Assembly: GCF_014648875.1 (NCBI RefSeq)
Contig: NZ_BMRY01000010.1
Coordinates: 62,001-126,000, forward strand
Direction of reading: 5' to 3'
DNA length: 64,000 bases
Source of the DNA: Streptomyces parvus
GTDB taxonomy: Bacteria; Actinomycetota; Actinomycetes; Streptomycetales; Streptomycetaceae
Position 1 is the first letter of the stretch, and each line of letters opens with the position of its first letter. Positions 35,418 through 43,452 of this stretch are shown piece by piece. Under the pieces are notes generated by a model. The model saw only the letters and a list, made by a program, of their open reading frames with translations, ran no database searches and was not told where the DNA came from. The translations under genes were made by a program, and so were the position numbers.

Positions 35418-38068
35418 GCTGCTCCTCCGGAGATCAGGGTGAGGAAGGCGTCCTCCAGGCGGCGGTGCGGTCCGACGCCGGTGACCGGGACGTCGAGCCG
35501 GACCAGGTCGGCGACGAGCCGCGAGGTGGTGGCCCCGTCCAGGCGGACGAGGAGCCCGCGCCCGTCGTCGGTGCGGACGGCGGAGCCGATGCCGGGCAGG
35601 GCGGCGACCTTCTCCGCGAGCGGTTCGGACACCTCGTCGGCCGTGGTCACCAGGATCATGTCGCCGGAACCGGTGATCTCGGCGACCGGACCGGCCTGGA
35701 CGAGCCGGCCCCGGTCCATGACGACCAGGTGCGTGCAGGACTGCTCGACCTCCGAGAGGAGGTGGCTGGAGACGATGACGGTCCGGCCTCCGGCCGCGTA
35801 CCGGATCATCACGTCCCGCATCTCGCGGATCTGCGGCGGGTCGAGCCCGTTGGTCGGCTCGTCGAGGATCAGCAGGTCCGGCATGCCGAGCATGGCCTGG
35901 GCGATGGCGAGCCGCTGCCGCATGCCCTGGGAGTACGTCCGTACGGCACGGGCGAGCGCGTCCCCGAGACCGGCGATCTCCAGGGCCTCGTCGATGTGGG
36001 CGTCCTCGGCGGGGCGGCCGGTGGCCTGCCAGTACAGGTCGAGGTTGGCACGCCCGGAGAGGTGCGGCAGGAAGCCCGCGCCCTCGACGAAGGCGCCCAC
36101 CCGGGAGAGGACCGGCGCTCCCGGCCGGATGGCCTGCCCGAAGACGCGGATCTCGCCCTCGTCGGGGGTGATGAGCCCCATGAGCATGCGCAGCGTGGTC
36201 GTCTTGCCCGCGCCGTTGGGTCCCAGCAGCCCGAGCACCTGGCCCTTCTCGACGCGGAAGGACAGCTCGCGCACGGCGTACCGGTCGACGGACTTGGCGT
36301 ACTTCTTCGAGAGCCCGGTGATCTGGAGCGGTACGTCGGTGAGTTCCGGGTCCGGGGCGGGTGTCGCGGTCCGCCGCCGGGCGGTGATCAGGAGCGCGGC
36401 CGCGATGACGAGCGCGGCGGCCGGGAGGCCCCAGGTCCACCACGGGAGGGCGGCCGCGGCAGTTGTCACGGCGGATGCGGTGGGGACGGTCAGCGGTCCG
36501 TCGAGGGTCACGTCGTACGTGGCCGGCTCGGCCGGGGAGGCGTAACCGAGGTCCGTCGCGGAGAACACGAGGCGCAGCCGGTGTCCGGCGTCGAACTCGT
36601 GGTCCACGGCGGGCAGGGCCAGCTCGATGGGCTTGCCCTGCTGGTCGGGGGTGATCCGGTAGGGGGCGACGAGCTGGTGGGGCAGGACCTGCTGCCTGCC
36701 GTCCGGCGACACGTCGTACACCTTGCCGAAGAGCACCGCGTCCCGGTCGCCGTCGGCCTTCACGTTCACCGTGACGGTGGGCGTGCCGGTGACGCGTACG
36801 GAGCTGTCCAGCGGGGCGGACTCGAACCTGCCGAACTGTCCCGGGAAGTCGAGCGAGAGCCCGACGCCGAGGGAGGAGAGCTGGGCGAGTGAGCCGCCGA
36901 CGCCGGGCACGGCGGAGATGGCCGGCGGCACGGATCCGGCCGGGTTGCGGAAGGTCTTCGTCCCACCGCCGAGCGCGATGTCCCGGCCGCCGCTGCGCAG
37001 CCCCGGGTAGGTGTCGCTGCTCGCCCCGCGCAGGAGGGCGGCGCCGTCGGTGGAGTCGACGCCTCCGGTGCGGGTGACGCGGAAGGCGGGCCCGGTGGCG
37101 GTGCCGGTGTCCTCCTTGAGATACCGGTCGAACCAGTCCCCGACCCGTCCTTCGACGCGCCCGGTCTCGTTGTCGCCGCCGTCGTGCCCGCCGGAGATCC
37201 AGTCCACCGATACGGGTGCTCCGTTGGCGCTGATGGCCTTCTGCATGGCGTCGGCCTGGCCGAGCGGGAAGAGGGAGTCGGACTGTCCCTGGAGGAGGAG
37301 CGAGGGGACCTTGATGCGGTCGGCGACGGCGGACGGCGAACGCTCGGTGAGGAGTTCGACCGCCTCCGCGTCGGGCTTGCCGCTGACGGCGACGCGTTCG
37401 TACATCTCGCAGAGGCGCTGCTCGAACTTCTCGCAGCCGCCGCCGGTGGTGATGAAGATCCCGGCCCAGAGCTTCTTGAAGACCCCGTCGGGGAAGAGGG
37501 CGTCGGCGAGGTTCCAGTAGGTGATGACGGGGGCGATGGCGTCGACGCGCTCGTCGTGCCCGGCGGCGAGCAGGGAGACGGCCCCGCCGTAGGAGGCCCC
37601 GGTGAGACCGACCCGGGGGTCGCCCTTGCCGTCCAGCTCCACCTCGGGCCGGGTCGCCAGCCAGTCGATGAGCCGGGAGACGTCCCTGACCTCGTGGTCC
37701 GGGTCGTTGAGGGAGATCTTCCCCCCGGACTTCCCGAAGCCGCGCGCCGACCAGGTCAGCACGGCGTATCCGTCGGCGGCCAGCTTCTCGGCCTGGGCCC
37801 GGACGTCGTTCTTGCTGCCGCCGAACCCGTGCCCGATGAGCACGGCGGGCCGCTTACCGGAACCCTCGGCACGGAAGTACGAGGTGTCGATCGGCACCCC
37901 GTCCATGCGCAGGATCCGGTCCTCGCGCTGCACGGCGGGCGAGCCGTCGTCGGCGACGGCGGACCAGGTGCCGCCGCCCACGAGCACGGCGAGCGCGGCG
38001 CCGACCGCGGCCCACCGGCCAGGTGTACGGGGCAGCAGGCGCCGCCATCGAGCAGTAGGGGTCTCCAT
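35414..38068 (-). CDS. Fusion of extracytoplasmic alpha/beta hydrolase and ABC ATP-binding domain
   Basis: 884 residues. An N-terminal helix (about 18-38) acts as signal or anchor. Next comes an X-Pro dipeptidyl-peptidase/CocE-like alpha/beta hydrolase, with nucleophile Ser159 in GLTGASYGG, an Asp in LLQGQSDSLFP and a His in SGGHDGG, and a C-terminal beta-sandwich. A transmembrane helix (about 545-566, WWTWGLPAAALVIAAALLI) then leads to a cytoplasmic ABC ATPase from about 585, with Walker A GPNGAGKTT, signature YSQGMRQ and Walker B LLILDEP. One polypeptide thus joins an outside hydrolase to the inside motor, possibly cleaving substrates as they are transported. Confidence 0.85.
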   Translation of the reverse strand: METPTARWRRLLPRTPGRWAAVGAALAVLVGGGTWSAVADDGSPAVQREDRILRMDGVPIDTSYFRAEGSGKRPAVLIGHGFGGSKNDVRAQAEKLAADGYAVLTWSARGFGKSGGKISLNDPDHEVRDVSRLIDWLATRPEVELDGKGDPRVGLTGASYGGAVSLLAAGHDERVDAIAPVITYWNLADALFPDGVFKKLWAGIFITTGGGCEKFEQRLCEMYERVAVSGKPDAEAVELLTERSPSAVADRIKVPSLLLQGQSDSLFPLGQADAMQKAISANGAPVSVDWISGGHDGGDNETGRVEGRVGDWFDRYLKEDTGTATGPAFRVTRTGGVDSTDGAALLRGASSDTYPGLRSGGRDIALGGGTKTFRNPAGSVPPAISAVPGVGGSLAQLSSLGVGLSLDFPGQFGRFESAPLDSSVRVTGTPTVTVNVKADGDRDAVLFGKVYDVSPDGRQQVLPHQLVAPYRITPDQQGKPIELALPAVDHEFDAGHRLRLVFSATDLGYASPAEPATYDVTLDGPLTVPTASAVTTAAAALPWWTWGLPAAALVIAAALLITARRRTATPAPDPELTDVPLQITGLSKKYAKSVDRYAVRELSFRVEKGQVLGLLGPNGAGKTTTLRMLMGLITPDEGEIRVFGQAIRPGAPVLSRVGAFVEGAGFLPHLSGRANLDLYWQATGRPAEDAHIDEALEIAGLGDALARAVRTYSQGMRQRLAIAQAMLGMPDLLILDEPTNGLDPPQIREMRDVMIRYAAGGRTVIVSSHLLSEVEQSCTHLVVMDRGRLVQAGPVAEITGSGDMILVTTADEVSEPLAEKVAALPGIGSAVRTDDGRGLLVRLDGATTSRLVADLVRLDVPVTGVGPHRRLEDAFLTLISGGAA

Positions 38069-38201
38069 CCCTCGACCCTAAACGGAGGGCGCAAGCCGGT
38101 TGCGTGCCGCCAGGGTGAAGTGCGCGGCCTCCCTGAGAGGTACGGTGCGCCTCGCCCGTACTCCGGACGCGGTACGGAACTTCTGCCCCCGGGAGGCCAT
38201 T

Positions 38202-38636
38202 GTGGACATTCGCCCCGCTACGACCGTCGCGGAACTCCTGGCCGTCGGCCATCTCTTCGACGCCCCGCCCCGCGAGGAGTGGGCGGCCCGCTTCCTCGCC
38301 GCGGAGGGCCATGTGCTGCTGATCGCGTACGTCGACGGCGTCCCGGCGGGCTTCGTCTCGGGCATCGAGATGCTGCACCCGGACAAGGGCACGGAGATGT
38401 GCCTGTACGAACTCGCCGTGGACGACCCGTTCCGGCGCCGGGGCATCGGCGGGGCCCTGACCCGGGCGCTGGTGGACCTCGCCCGGGAGCGGGGGTGCTA
38501 CGACCTGTGGGTCGGCCTGGAGCCGGACAACGAGGCGGCGCTCGCCACGTACCGGTCGGCGGGGGCGGGTGACGACGGGCGGTTCGCGATGCTGGTGTGG
38601 GAGTTCGGGGGCGGCACGGAGGCGAGTCAACCCTGA
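38202..38636 (+). CDS. GNAT-family N-acetyltransferase (AAC(3)-I-like)
   Basis: 144 residues. GTG 38202 is chosen because GGGAGG lies 5 bp upstream and the family alignment begins VDIRPATT. Motif A is ELAVDDPFRRRGIGGALTRA at about 75-94, and motif B holds GLEPDNEAALATYRSAGA. The segment MLHPDKGTEMCLYELAVD resembles aminoglycoside 3-N-acetyltransferases of the AAC(3)-I subgroup, so antibiotic acetylation is possible but unproven. The stop codon lies within a short hairpin. Confidence 0.78.
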   Translation: MDIRPATTVAELLAVGHLFDAPPREEWAARFLAAEGHVLLIAYVDGVPAGFVSGIEMLHPDKGTEMCLYELAVDDPFRRRGIGGALTRALVDLARERGCYDLWVGLEPDNEAALATYRSAGAGDDGRFAMLVWEFGGGTEASQP

Positions 38637-38648
38637 CCTTCGTCAGGG
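38631..38648 (+). terminator. Short hairpin over the GNAT stop codon
   Basis: CCCTGAC - CTTC - GTCAGGG is a perfect 7-bp stem with a 4-base loop that includes the TGA stop. It may be a weak terminator. No U-tract follows. Confidence 0.35.
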
Positions 38649-38705
38649 GCTGCTCCTGCCCTTCGGCCCCCGCGCCGGGCCGCCGCCCCTCCGTACGTTC
38701 GCCGC

Positions 38706-39695
38706 ATGGCACAGCACACACACCAACAACACCACTGGCCGGCCCGGCTGTTCGGATCGTTCGCCCTGATGGCGACGGCGGCCGCCGTGATCACGATGCT
38801 CTCGCCGGGAGGGCTGGGGCGGCCCAGCCCGACCGAGGTCACGGACGGGGCGTCCGTGACCGCGTACCGCTCGCTGACGGAGGCGGTCGCCGATGCCCCC
38901 GGGTGGGTGGGGCATCTGCTGGAGCTGTCGTCGGAGGCCACGCTGATCGTCCTCGGCCTGCTGCTGCTCGGGGTCTGCTGGACCGCCCTGCGCCGGAGGG
39001 ATCCGGACGCGGTGGCGGGGGCCGTGCTCATCGGCGCCGGGACCGTCGTGGCGTACGCCGTCAGCGAGGCGCTGAAGCTGGTCGTCGACGAGGAGCGGCC
39101 GTGCCGGGCGCTGGTCGGCGCCGAGGCGGTCGCCGCGTGCCCGGAACCGGGCGACTGGTCGTTCCCGAGCAACCACGCGACCCTGGCCGCCGCCCTCGCC
39201 GTCGGGCTGGCCGTCCGGCGGCCCCGACTGGCCGCGGTGACCCTGCCGGTGGCGGTGGCGGCAGCGCTGCTGAGGGTCCTGGTGGGGGTCCACTATCCGC
39301 ACGACGTGATCGCGGGCGCACTGCTCGGCGGCGCGGTGGTCGCCTCGGTGCTCCTGGTGCTGGTGCGCCCCGCCGGGCTGCTCGCCTCAGCGCTGCTAGG
39401 GCGGTGGTGGGGGCAGAATGCCGGCCTCGTGGGCGACGACGGCGGCCGCGGCCCGGTTGTCGACGCCGAGGCGGGCCAGGACCGAGCTGACGTGCGCCTT
39501 GACCGTGCCTTCGACCAGGTGCAGCCGCCGGGCGATCTGCCCGTTGGACAGTCCGCCGCCGAGGTGCGCCAGCACGTCGCGTTCCCTGGGCGTCAGCCCG
39601 GCGACCCGCTCCCGGGCGGCGTCCCGCCGTTCGGCCAGGGCCCCGGCCCCGGTGGACGCGAGGTGCGCGACCACCCGGGCGGCGACCTTCGGTGA
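38706..39695 (+). CDS. PAP2-family phosphatase with 3' end reading into the convergent gene
   Basis: PAP2 domain with KLVVDEERPCRAL (motif 1, KxxxxxxRP-like), WSFPSNHATLA (motif 2, PSNH) and RVLVGVHYPHDVIAGALLG (motif 3, SRxxxxxHxxxD-like). Five or six membrane helices are visible. Such enzymes dephosphorylate membrane lipid phosphates such as undecaprenyl pyrophosphate. The family should end near residue 235 (LLASALLGRWW). Instead the frame stays open for about 95 further codons that are antisense to the response-regulator gene, giving a 300-bp convergent overlap. Either the stop was lost or there is a sequence error near 39390-39420. ATG 38706 has no strong upstream site. Confidence 0.8.
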   Translation: MAQHTHQQHHWPARLFGSFALMATAAAVITMLSPGGLGRPSPTEVTDGASVTAYRSLTEAVADAPGWVGHLLELSSEATLIVLGLLLLGVCWTALRRRDPDAVAGAVLIGAGTVVAYAVSEALKLVVDEERPCRALVGAEAVAACPEPGDWSFPSNHATLAAALAVGLAVRRPRLAAVTLPVAVAAALLRVLVGVHYPHDVIAGALLGGAVVASVLLVLVRPAGLLASALLGRWWGQNAGLVGDDGGRGPVVDAEAGQDRADVRLDRAFDQVQPPGDLPVGQSAAEVRQHVAFPGRQPGDPLPGGVPPFGQGPGPGGREVRDHPGGDLR

Positions 39696-40100
39696 GAGGT
39701 AGGCGGCGCCGTCGGCCACGGCCCGCACCCCGGCGAGCAGTTCCTCGGGCTCGCCGGACTTGATCAGGAATCCGGCGGCCCCGGCCCCCAGCGCCCGCAG
39801 GATGTAGTCGTCCTCGCCGAAGGTGGTCAGCATGACGACGCCGGTGTCGGGCAGGGTGCGCCGGATCTCGGCGGCTGCCTCGATGCCGTTGGTCCGCGGC
39901 ATCCGCACGTCGAGGACGGCCACGTGCGGGCGGTGCGCCCGGACCAGCTCCACGGCCTCGTGTCCGTCGGCCGCCTCGGCGACAACCTCGATGCCCGGGT
40001 CGGTGGCGAGCACGGCGCGTACGCCGGCCCGGATCATGGGCTCGTCGTCGGCGACGAGCACCCGGACGGGTCCGGCCGCCGCCGTGCCGGCCCGGCTCAT
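39396..40100 (-). CDS. NarL/LuxR-type response regulator
   Basis: 234 residues. The receiver has ADDEP, phospho-Asp64 in AVLDVRMPR, and Lys in FLIKSGEPEE. The LuxR HTH (about 165-225) includes LTPRERDVLAHLGGGLSNGQ. The protein ends in five prolines. It lies 7 bp downstream of the kinase gene and is clearly its partner. The 3' end is overlapped on the other strand by the extended PAP2 frame. Confidence 0.87.
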   Translation of the reverse strand: MSRAGTAAAGPVRVLVADDEPMIRAGVRAVLATDPGIEVVAEAADGHEAVELVRAHRPHVAVLDVRMPRTNGIEAAAEIRRTLPDTGVVMLTTFGEDDYILRALGAGAAGFLIKSGEPEELLAGVRAVADGAAYLSPKVAARVVAHLASTGAGALAERRDAARERVAGLTPRERDVLAHLGGGLSNGQIARRLHLVEGTVKAHVSSVLARLGVDNRAAAAVVAHEAGILPPPPP

Positions 40101-40107
40101 CGGGCGC

Positions 40108-41586
40108 TCACGGTGTCAGCGCGTCGCGGGAGACCAGCCTGCCGTCCCGGAAGCAGAGCCGGTACGCGTCCCCGGACCGGTCGTCGAAGCGGTCGGCCGT
40201 CATCGCGTAGAACTCGCACGTCACTCCACGTTCCTCAGGAACGGCCCCTGCCGGCCGCTCGACCGACTGCCGGTCCGGCAGCACCTTCTGGATCTCCGAC
40301 CGATCCTGCCCCACCCGGAGGCGGGCGTAGTCGCCCGGGTCGAGGACGGACCGGGACGCGGCCACGGTCTCCCACGTCCCGACCACGGCGAGCAGCATCG
40401 CGCCCGCCGCCAGCGGCACGGTCAGCGCGGTGAGCAGGGTGCGCCGGACGCGCCGCCGGGCCCGCCGGTAGCCCGGGGGTACGGGACTCTCCCGGTTGTC
40501 GGCGGGCCTCGGCGGGAGCTGTGCGGGGGCCCGGTGGGGCAGCCGGGCGGCAACGGTGAAGCCGCCGTCGCGGGGGCCGTGGTCGAGGGAGCCGCCGACG
40601 TGGCGGACGCGTTCGTCCAGCCCGATGAGCCCGCGACCGCCGCGCCCGGGGGGCGGTGCGCCGGACGGTTGCGCGGCTGGTTGCGCCGACCGCCCGGCGG
40701 CCCCGGCCGCAGGAGCCCCGTTGTGGACCGCCACCCGGGTCTCCCCCGCCGTGTGCGACAGCTCGACGCGCACGGAGGCGCCGGGCGCGTGCTTGGCCGC
40801 GTTCGTCAGGGCCTCCTGCACGACCCGGTGCGCGGCGCGCCCGACGGCGGACGGCAGCCCCGAGGCGTCGCCGTCCACGGAGAGTCCGACCGGGAGCCCG
40901 GAGGCGGCAGCGTCCCCGACGAGCCGGGCGATGTCTGCGTCCCCCGGCCCCCGGGGCGGGCTCTCGCTCTCCTCGCGGAGGACGCCGATGACCTCGCCGA
41001 GGCGTTCCACCGCTGCCGCCGCCCGGCCCCGGATGTCCTGGGCGGCCCGCCGGTGCTGCTCGTCCAGACCGGGCGCCAGTTTCAGGGCCCCGGCCGACAG
41101 GGCGATCAGGCTCAGGTCGTGGCCCAGCACGTCGTGCATGTCCTGGGCGATCCGGGCCCGCTCCAGCAGCCTCGCCTGCTCGGCGACCAACCGCCGCTCC
41201 CGTTCCATCTGTTCGGCCCGCTCCCAGCCGGCCCGGACCAGCTCCCGGTACTGGCGGGAGAACCGCCCCACGAACCAGGGCACCAGCACGGCGAGGACGA
41301 CGACCGCGACGAACTGCGTCGCGAGCGCGAGCAGGGACGGCACGAAGACCACCGCCACCGCCCCGGCCACCAGGGCCCCGGCCACGCACAGGACGACGGT
41401 CCTGCCGCGCCCGGGCCCCCGCCCGGCGGCGAACGCGGCGACCGCGGTCGGCAGGCCCCACCACCACCCCACCAGGCTGAGCGCGCCGAACGCCGCCGTC
41501 GCCGACACCAGCAGACCTCCCGGGTCCGCCCACCGGAGGCCGGGCCGCCCACCGGCCGTCCTTTTCACGAGGGAGAAGCTGTTCAC
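40108..41586 (-). CDS. Sensor histidine kinase with extra C-terminal membrane helix and extracytoplasmic domain
   Basis: 492 residues. Four hydrophobic segments occupy residues 22-106. HisKA_3 dimerisation carries phospho-His151 in AQDMHDVLGHD, and the ATPase domain has EALTNAAKHAPG and GRGLIGLDERV. After the normal kinase end (about 350) comes a Pro/Arg-rich linker, a further transmembrane helix (about 384-404) and an 85-residue domain beginning ARLRVGQDRSEIQKVLPD with two Cys (about 457 and 478). Its fold looks BamE/SmpA-like. The start (GTG 41586 or GTG 41568) is uncertain because an 18-bp duplication containing CACGAGGGAGA covers both. Confidence 0.82.
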   Translation of the reverse strand: MNSFSLVKRTAGGRPGLRWADPGGLLVSATAAFGALSLVGWWWGLPTAVAAFAAGRGPGRGRTVVLCVAGALVAGAVAVVFVPSLLALATQFVAVVVLAVLVPWFVGRFSRQYRELVRAGWERAEQMERERRLVAEQARLLERARIAQDMHDVLGHDLSLIALSAGALKLAPGLDEQHRRAAQDIRGRAAAAVERLGEVIGVLREESESPPRGPGDADIARLVGDAAASGLPVGLSVDGDASGLPSAVGRAAHRVVQEALTNAAKHAPGASVRVELSHTAGETRVAVHNGAPAAGAAGRSAQPAAQPSGAPPPGRGGRGLIGLDERVRHVGGSLDHGPRDGGFTVAARLPHRAPAQLPPRPADNRESPVPPGYRRARRRVRRTLLTALTVPLAAGAMLLAVVGTWETVAASRSVLDPGDYARLRVGQDRSEIQKVLPDRQSVERPAGAVPEERGVTCEFYAMTADRFDDRSGDAYRLCFRDGRLVSRDALTP

Positions 41587-41633
41587 GAGGGAGAGGTTAC
41601 GGAGACCGGGAAGCCGTCCGGCACTGCCGAAAG

Positions 41634-42254
41634 TCAGATACAGGGCGCCTTCGAGGCGTCAGGCACCGGCCGGGGCGCCGCCAGGTCGAGCGGCGTCTCC
41701 ACCGGCAGCAGGGCGGCGGCCCGCTCCCGCTCCCCCGCCCGGACCGCCGCGTGCACCTCGCGGGCGAGCGGGGTGACATCGCGTACGGAGACGGTCCACT
41801 CGTCCGCGTACCGGCGGGACGCCTCGCCGCTCAGCCCGAGCTGGAGGGAGCGGTACGGGAGCGGGTTCAGGTCGAGGTCGCGTTCGGGGTCCCACTGCAC
41901 CCGGGCGGGGGCGGTGCGCAGGCTGCGCTGCCAGGAGGCCTGGTCCGGGTGCACACCGCGTACGTAATGGGAGAGTTCGGCGTTCGCGAGCGCCCACTCC
42001 AGGCCGGCCCGCTCGATCTCGACGGCGAGGACGACCTCCTGCCCCTCCTTGGTGCCCCAGCCGCAGCGGTACATCATCCACAGGAAGCTGGGCTTGATCC
42101 ACGTCATCCGGTCCCGCTTCCACTCGTCGGGGAACCGTCCGTCGCGGGCGGCGGGGAGGCCGATGGCCGGCCGGTACGCCTGGTAGACGGTGACCGTCGT
42201 GGCGGTCTGGAGCGCGCGGATCTGGTGGCGGGGCGGGAGGGGCGGGGTGTTCAT
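41634..42254 (-). CDS. DUF4291 family protein
   Basis: 206 residues from ATG 42254. The family hallmarks are present: ATTVTVYQAYRPAIGLPA near the N-terminus, DRMTWIKPSFLWMMYRCGWG at about 48-67, and VQWDPERDLDLNPLPYRSLQ at about 120-139. It is a widespread single-domain cytoplasmic family of unknown function. The neighbours do not help. It is the last gene before the biosynthetic region. Confidence 0.85.
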   Translation of the reverse strand: MNTPPLPPRHQIRALQTATTVTVYQAYRPAIGLPAARDGRFPDEWKRDRMTWIKPSFLWMMYRCGWGTKEGQEVVLAVEIERAGLEWALANAELSHYVRGVHPDQASWQRSLRTAPARVQWDPERDLDLNPLPYRSLQLGLSGEASRRYADEWTVSVRDVTPLAREVHAAVRAGERERAAALLPVETPLDLAAPRPVPDASKAPCI

Positions 42255-42382
42255 GGGGCCCAGGGTGCCGGACGCGGGCGCGGCACGGCATCCGGGTTTC
42301 GCGAGAACGCGGGCCGGGGGGCTCTCGGGCCGGACTTCCTGGAGCGGTACCGGCAGACGCGAACCACCGGCCGGCCCCGCGA

Positions 42383-42408
42383 CCTGCAACCTGCAACCTG
42401 CAACCTGC
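42383..42408 (+). repeat. Tandem heptamer repeat CCTGCAA
   Basis: Three full CCTGCAA units followed by CCTGC, between the DUF4291 start and the end of the first nucleotidyltransferase-like gene. A simple-sequence tract with no evident function. Confidence 0.7.
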
Positions 42409-42421
42409 GGGCACGTGCGTG

Positions 42422-43219
42422 TCACATGGCAGGTGCCGACACGTCACCGATCTCGGCGGCGACACGACGGCAGACCGCCAGTACCTCGCGTACCCAGTCG
42501 CCGGGGCGCGCCTGATCCAGATCCGCCATGGTCTCGATGCCCCAGTACGCGTCGAACGACAAAGAATCGGGGCGCAGTTCACCGAAGCGGCGGGCCCGCC
42601 ACTTCGGCGTGAAAATGCCGTGGTTGCCTCGGCTGTCGAGAAGGGCGTCGACCGTGAACCCGAATGCCCGGCGGGCGGCGAGCACCGCGCCGTGCGGATC
42701 GCCGGCCGCGAGCCGCGCCGCGGCGTCCTCGGCACACCGGTCGGCCGCGTCCAGCGAACGTGTCGTGATGAAGGCGCGGAAGGCGCTCTCCCGTGCCAGC
42801 TGCCGGTAGCGGGCCAGCCATTCCGCGCCGGAGACCGGCAGCCCACTCTCCAGGCGCTCGACGAACAGCTCCTCGATCTCCACGAGCGGGAGTTCGCCGG
42901 AACGGTGCGCGGCGAAAGCTTCCCACCCGACTTTCGCGAGCATCTGGTCGGCCTGTCCCGTTGTCCAGTGCTTCAACTTCCAGCAGACACCGTCGACCTG
43001 AAGGACGTGAACGGGGATCACCGAGGGGTTCAGGGGCGCCGATTTCGCGGCCATTCCCTCCCGCGACCACGCGGATTCGGAAATGATGTAGAAATTGAAG
43101 TCGCTTGTGGAGTTGGCCCATCCACGTGCCACCGAACCCACCCAGAACACCGCTACCGTATCGTCGGGCAGTAGCCCCCGATCCGAGAGCCGGAGCATGA
43201 CGGTCCCGGCATCGATCAT
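42422..43219 (-). CDS. Nucleotidyltransferase-like protein, paralogue 1 (altered motif)
   Basis: 265 residues from ATG 43219 (AGGAAT site). The N-terminus resembles the MNT/NTP_transf_2 fold: VAVFWVGSVARGWANSTSDF keeps the GS-x-ARGW core, but the second metal-binding Asp is replaced (S-D-F-N, Asn42). The C-terminal half is helical, with AFGFTVDALLDSRGNHG and DAYWGIETM-WV-EV-VCR features shared with two other proteins in this cluster (52407-53225 and 62701-63489). Whether it still transfers nucleotides is doubtful. It is divergent from the aminotransferase gene. Confidence 0.72.
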   Translation of the reverse strand: MIDAGTVMLRLSDRGLLPDDTVAVFWVGSVARGWANSTSDFNFYIISESAWSREGMAAKSAPLNPSVIPVHVLQVDGVCWKLKHWTTGQADQMLAKVGWEAFAAHRSGELPLVEIEELFVERLESGLPVSGAEWLARYRQLARESAFRAFITTRSLDAADRCAEDAAARLAAGDPHGAVLAARRAFGFTVDALLDSRGNHGIFTPKWRARRFGELRPDSLSFDAYWGIETMADLDQARPGDWVREVLAVCRRVAAEIGDVSAPAM

Positions 43220-43314
43220 CGGCGAATTCCTGTTCCACTGAATCTTTTTGAACAAATGACGGCTGATCATCACAGCACTCGGCACGTCGGCCGTCAATCC
43301 CCGTATTGGCATGT

Positions 43315-43331
43315 GGAATCGAGGCGATTCC
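43315..43331. promoter_or_regulatory. Inverted repeat GGAATCG-AGG-CGATTCC in divergent promoter region
   Basis: A perfect 7-bp inverted repeat with 3-bp spacing lies between paralogue 1 and the aminotransferase gene, 38 bp upstream of a candidate promoter. Its GAATCG/CGATTC half-sites recur in the arms of the large hairpin at 63591-63643, upstream of the ABC gene. It may be an operator shared across the cluster. Confidence 0.4.
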
Positions 43332-43368
43332 CTCTCCCCCGCCTCTCGTCTCACTGTCTGGGCGTACG

Positions 43369-43398
43369 TTGACAGCACCGGATCGCACTCCCTTTAAT
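43369..43398 (+). promoter_or_regulatory. Candidate sigma-70-type promoter for the aminotransferase gene
   Basis: TTGACA at 43369-43374, 18 bp spacing, then TTTAAT at 43393-43398. The predicted transcript start is near 43405, about 48 bases before the CTG start of the aminotransferase. Confidence 0.5.
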
Positions 43399-43452
43399 CC
43401 ATGCCGGATCAGCACGTTCACCGCGCGGCACCGGCACGGCTAGGAGACTCCA

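Noticed and set aside
42383..42408. Heptamer repeats as a possible CRISPR-like array
   Set aside because: Units are 7 bp without spacers and no cas genes exist in the window.
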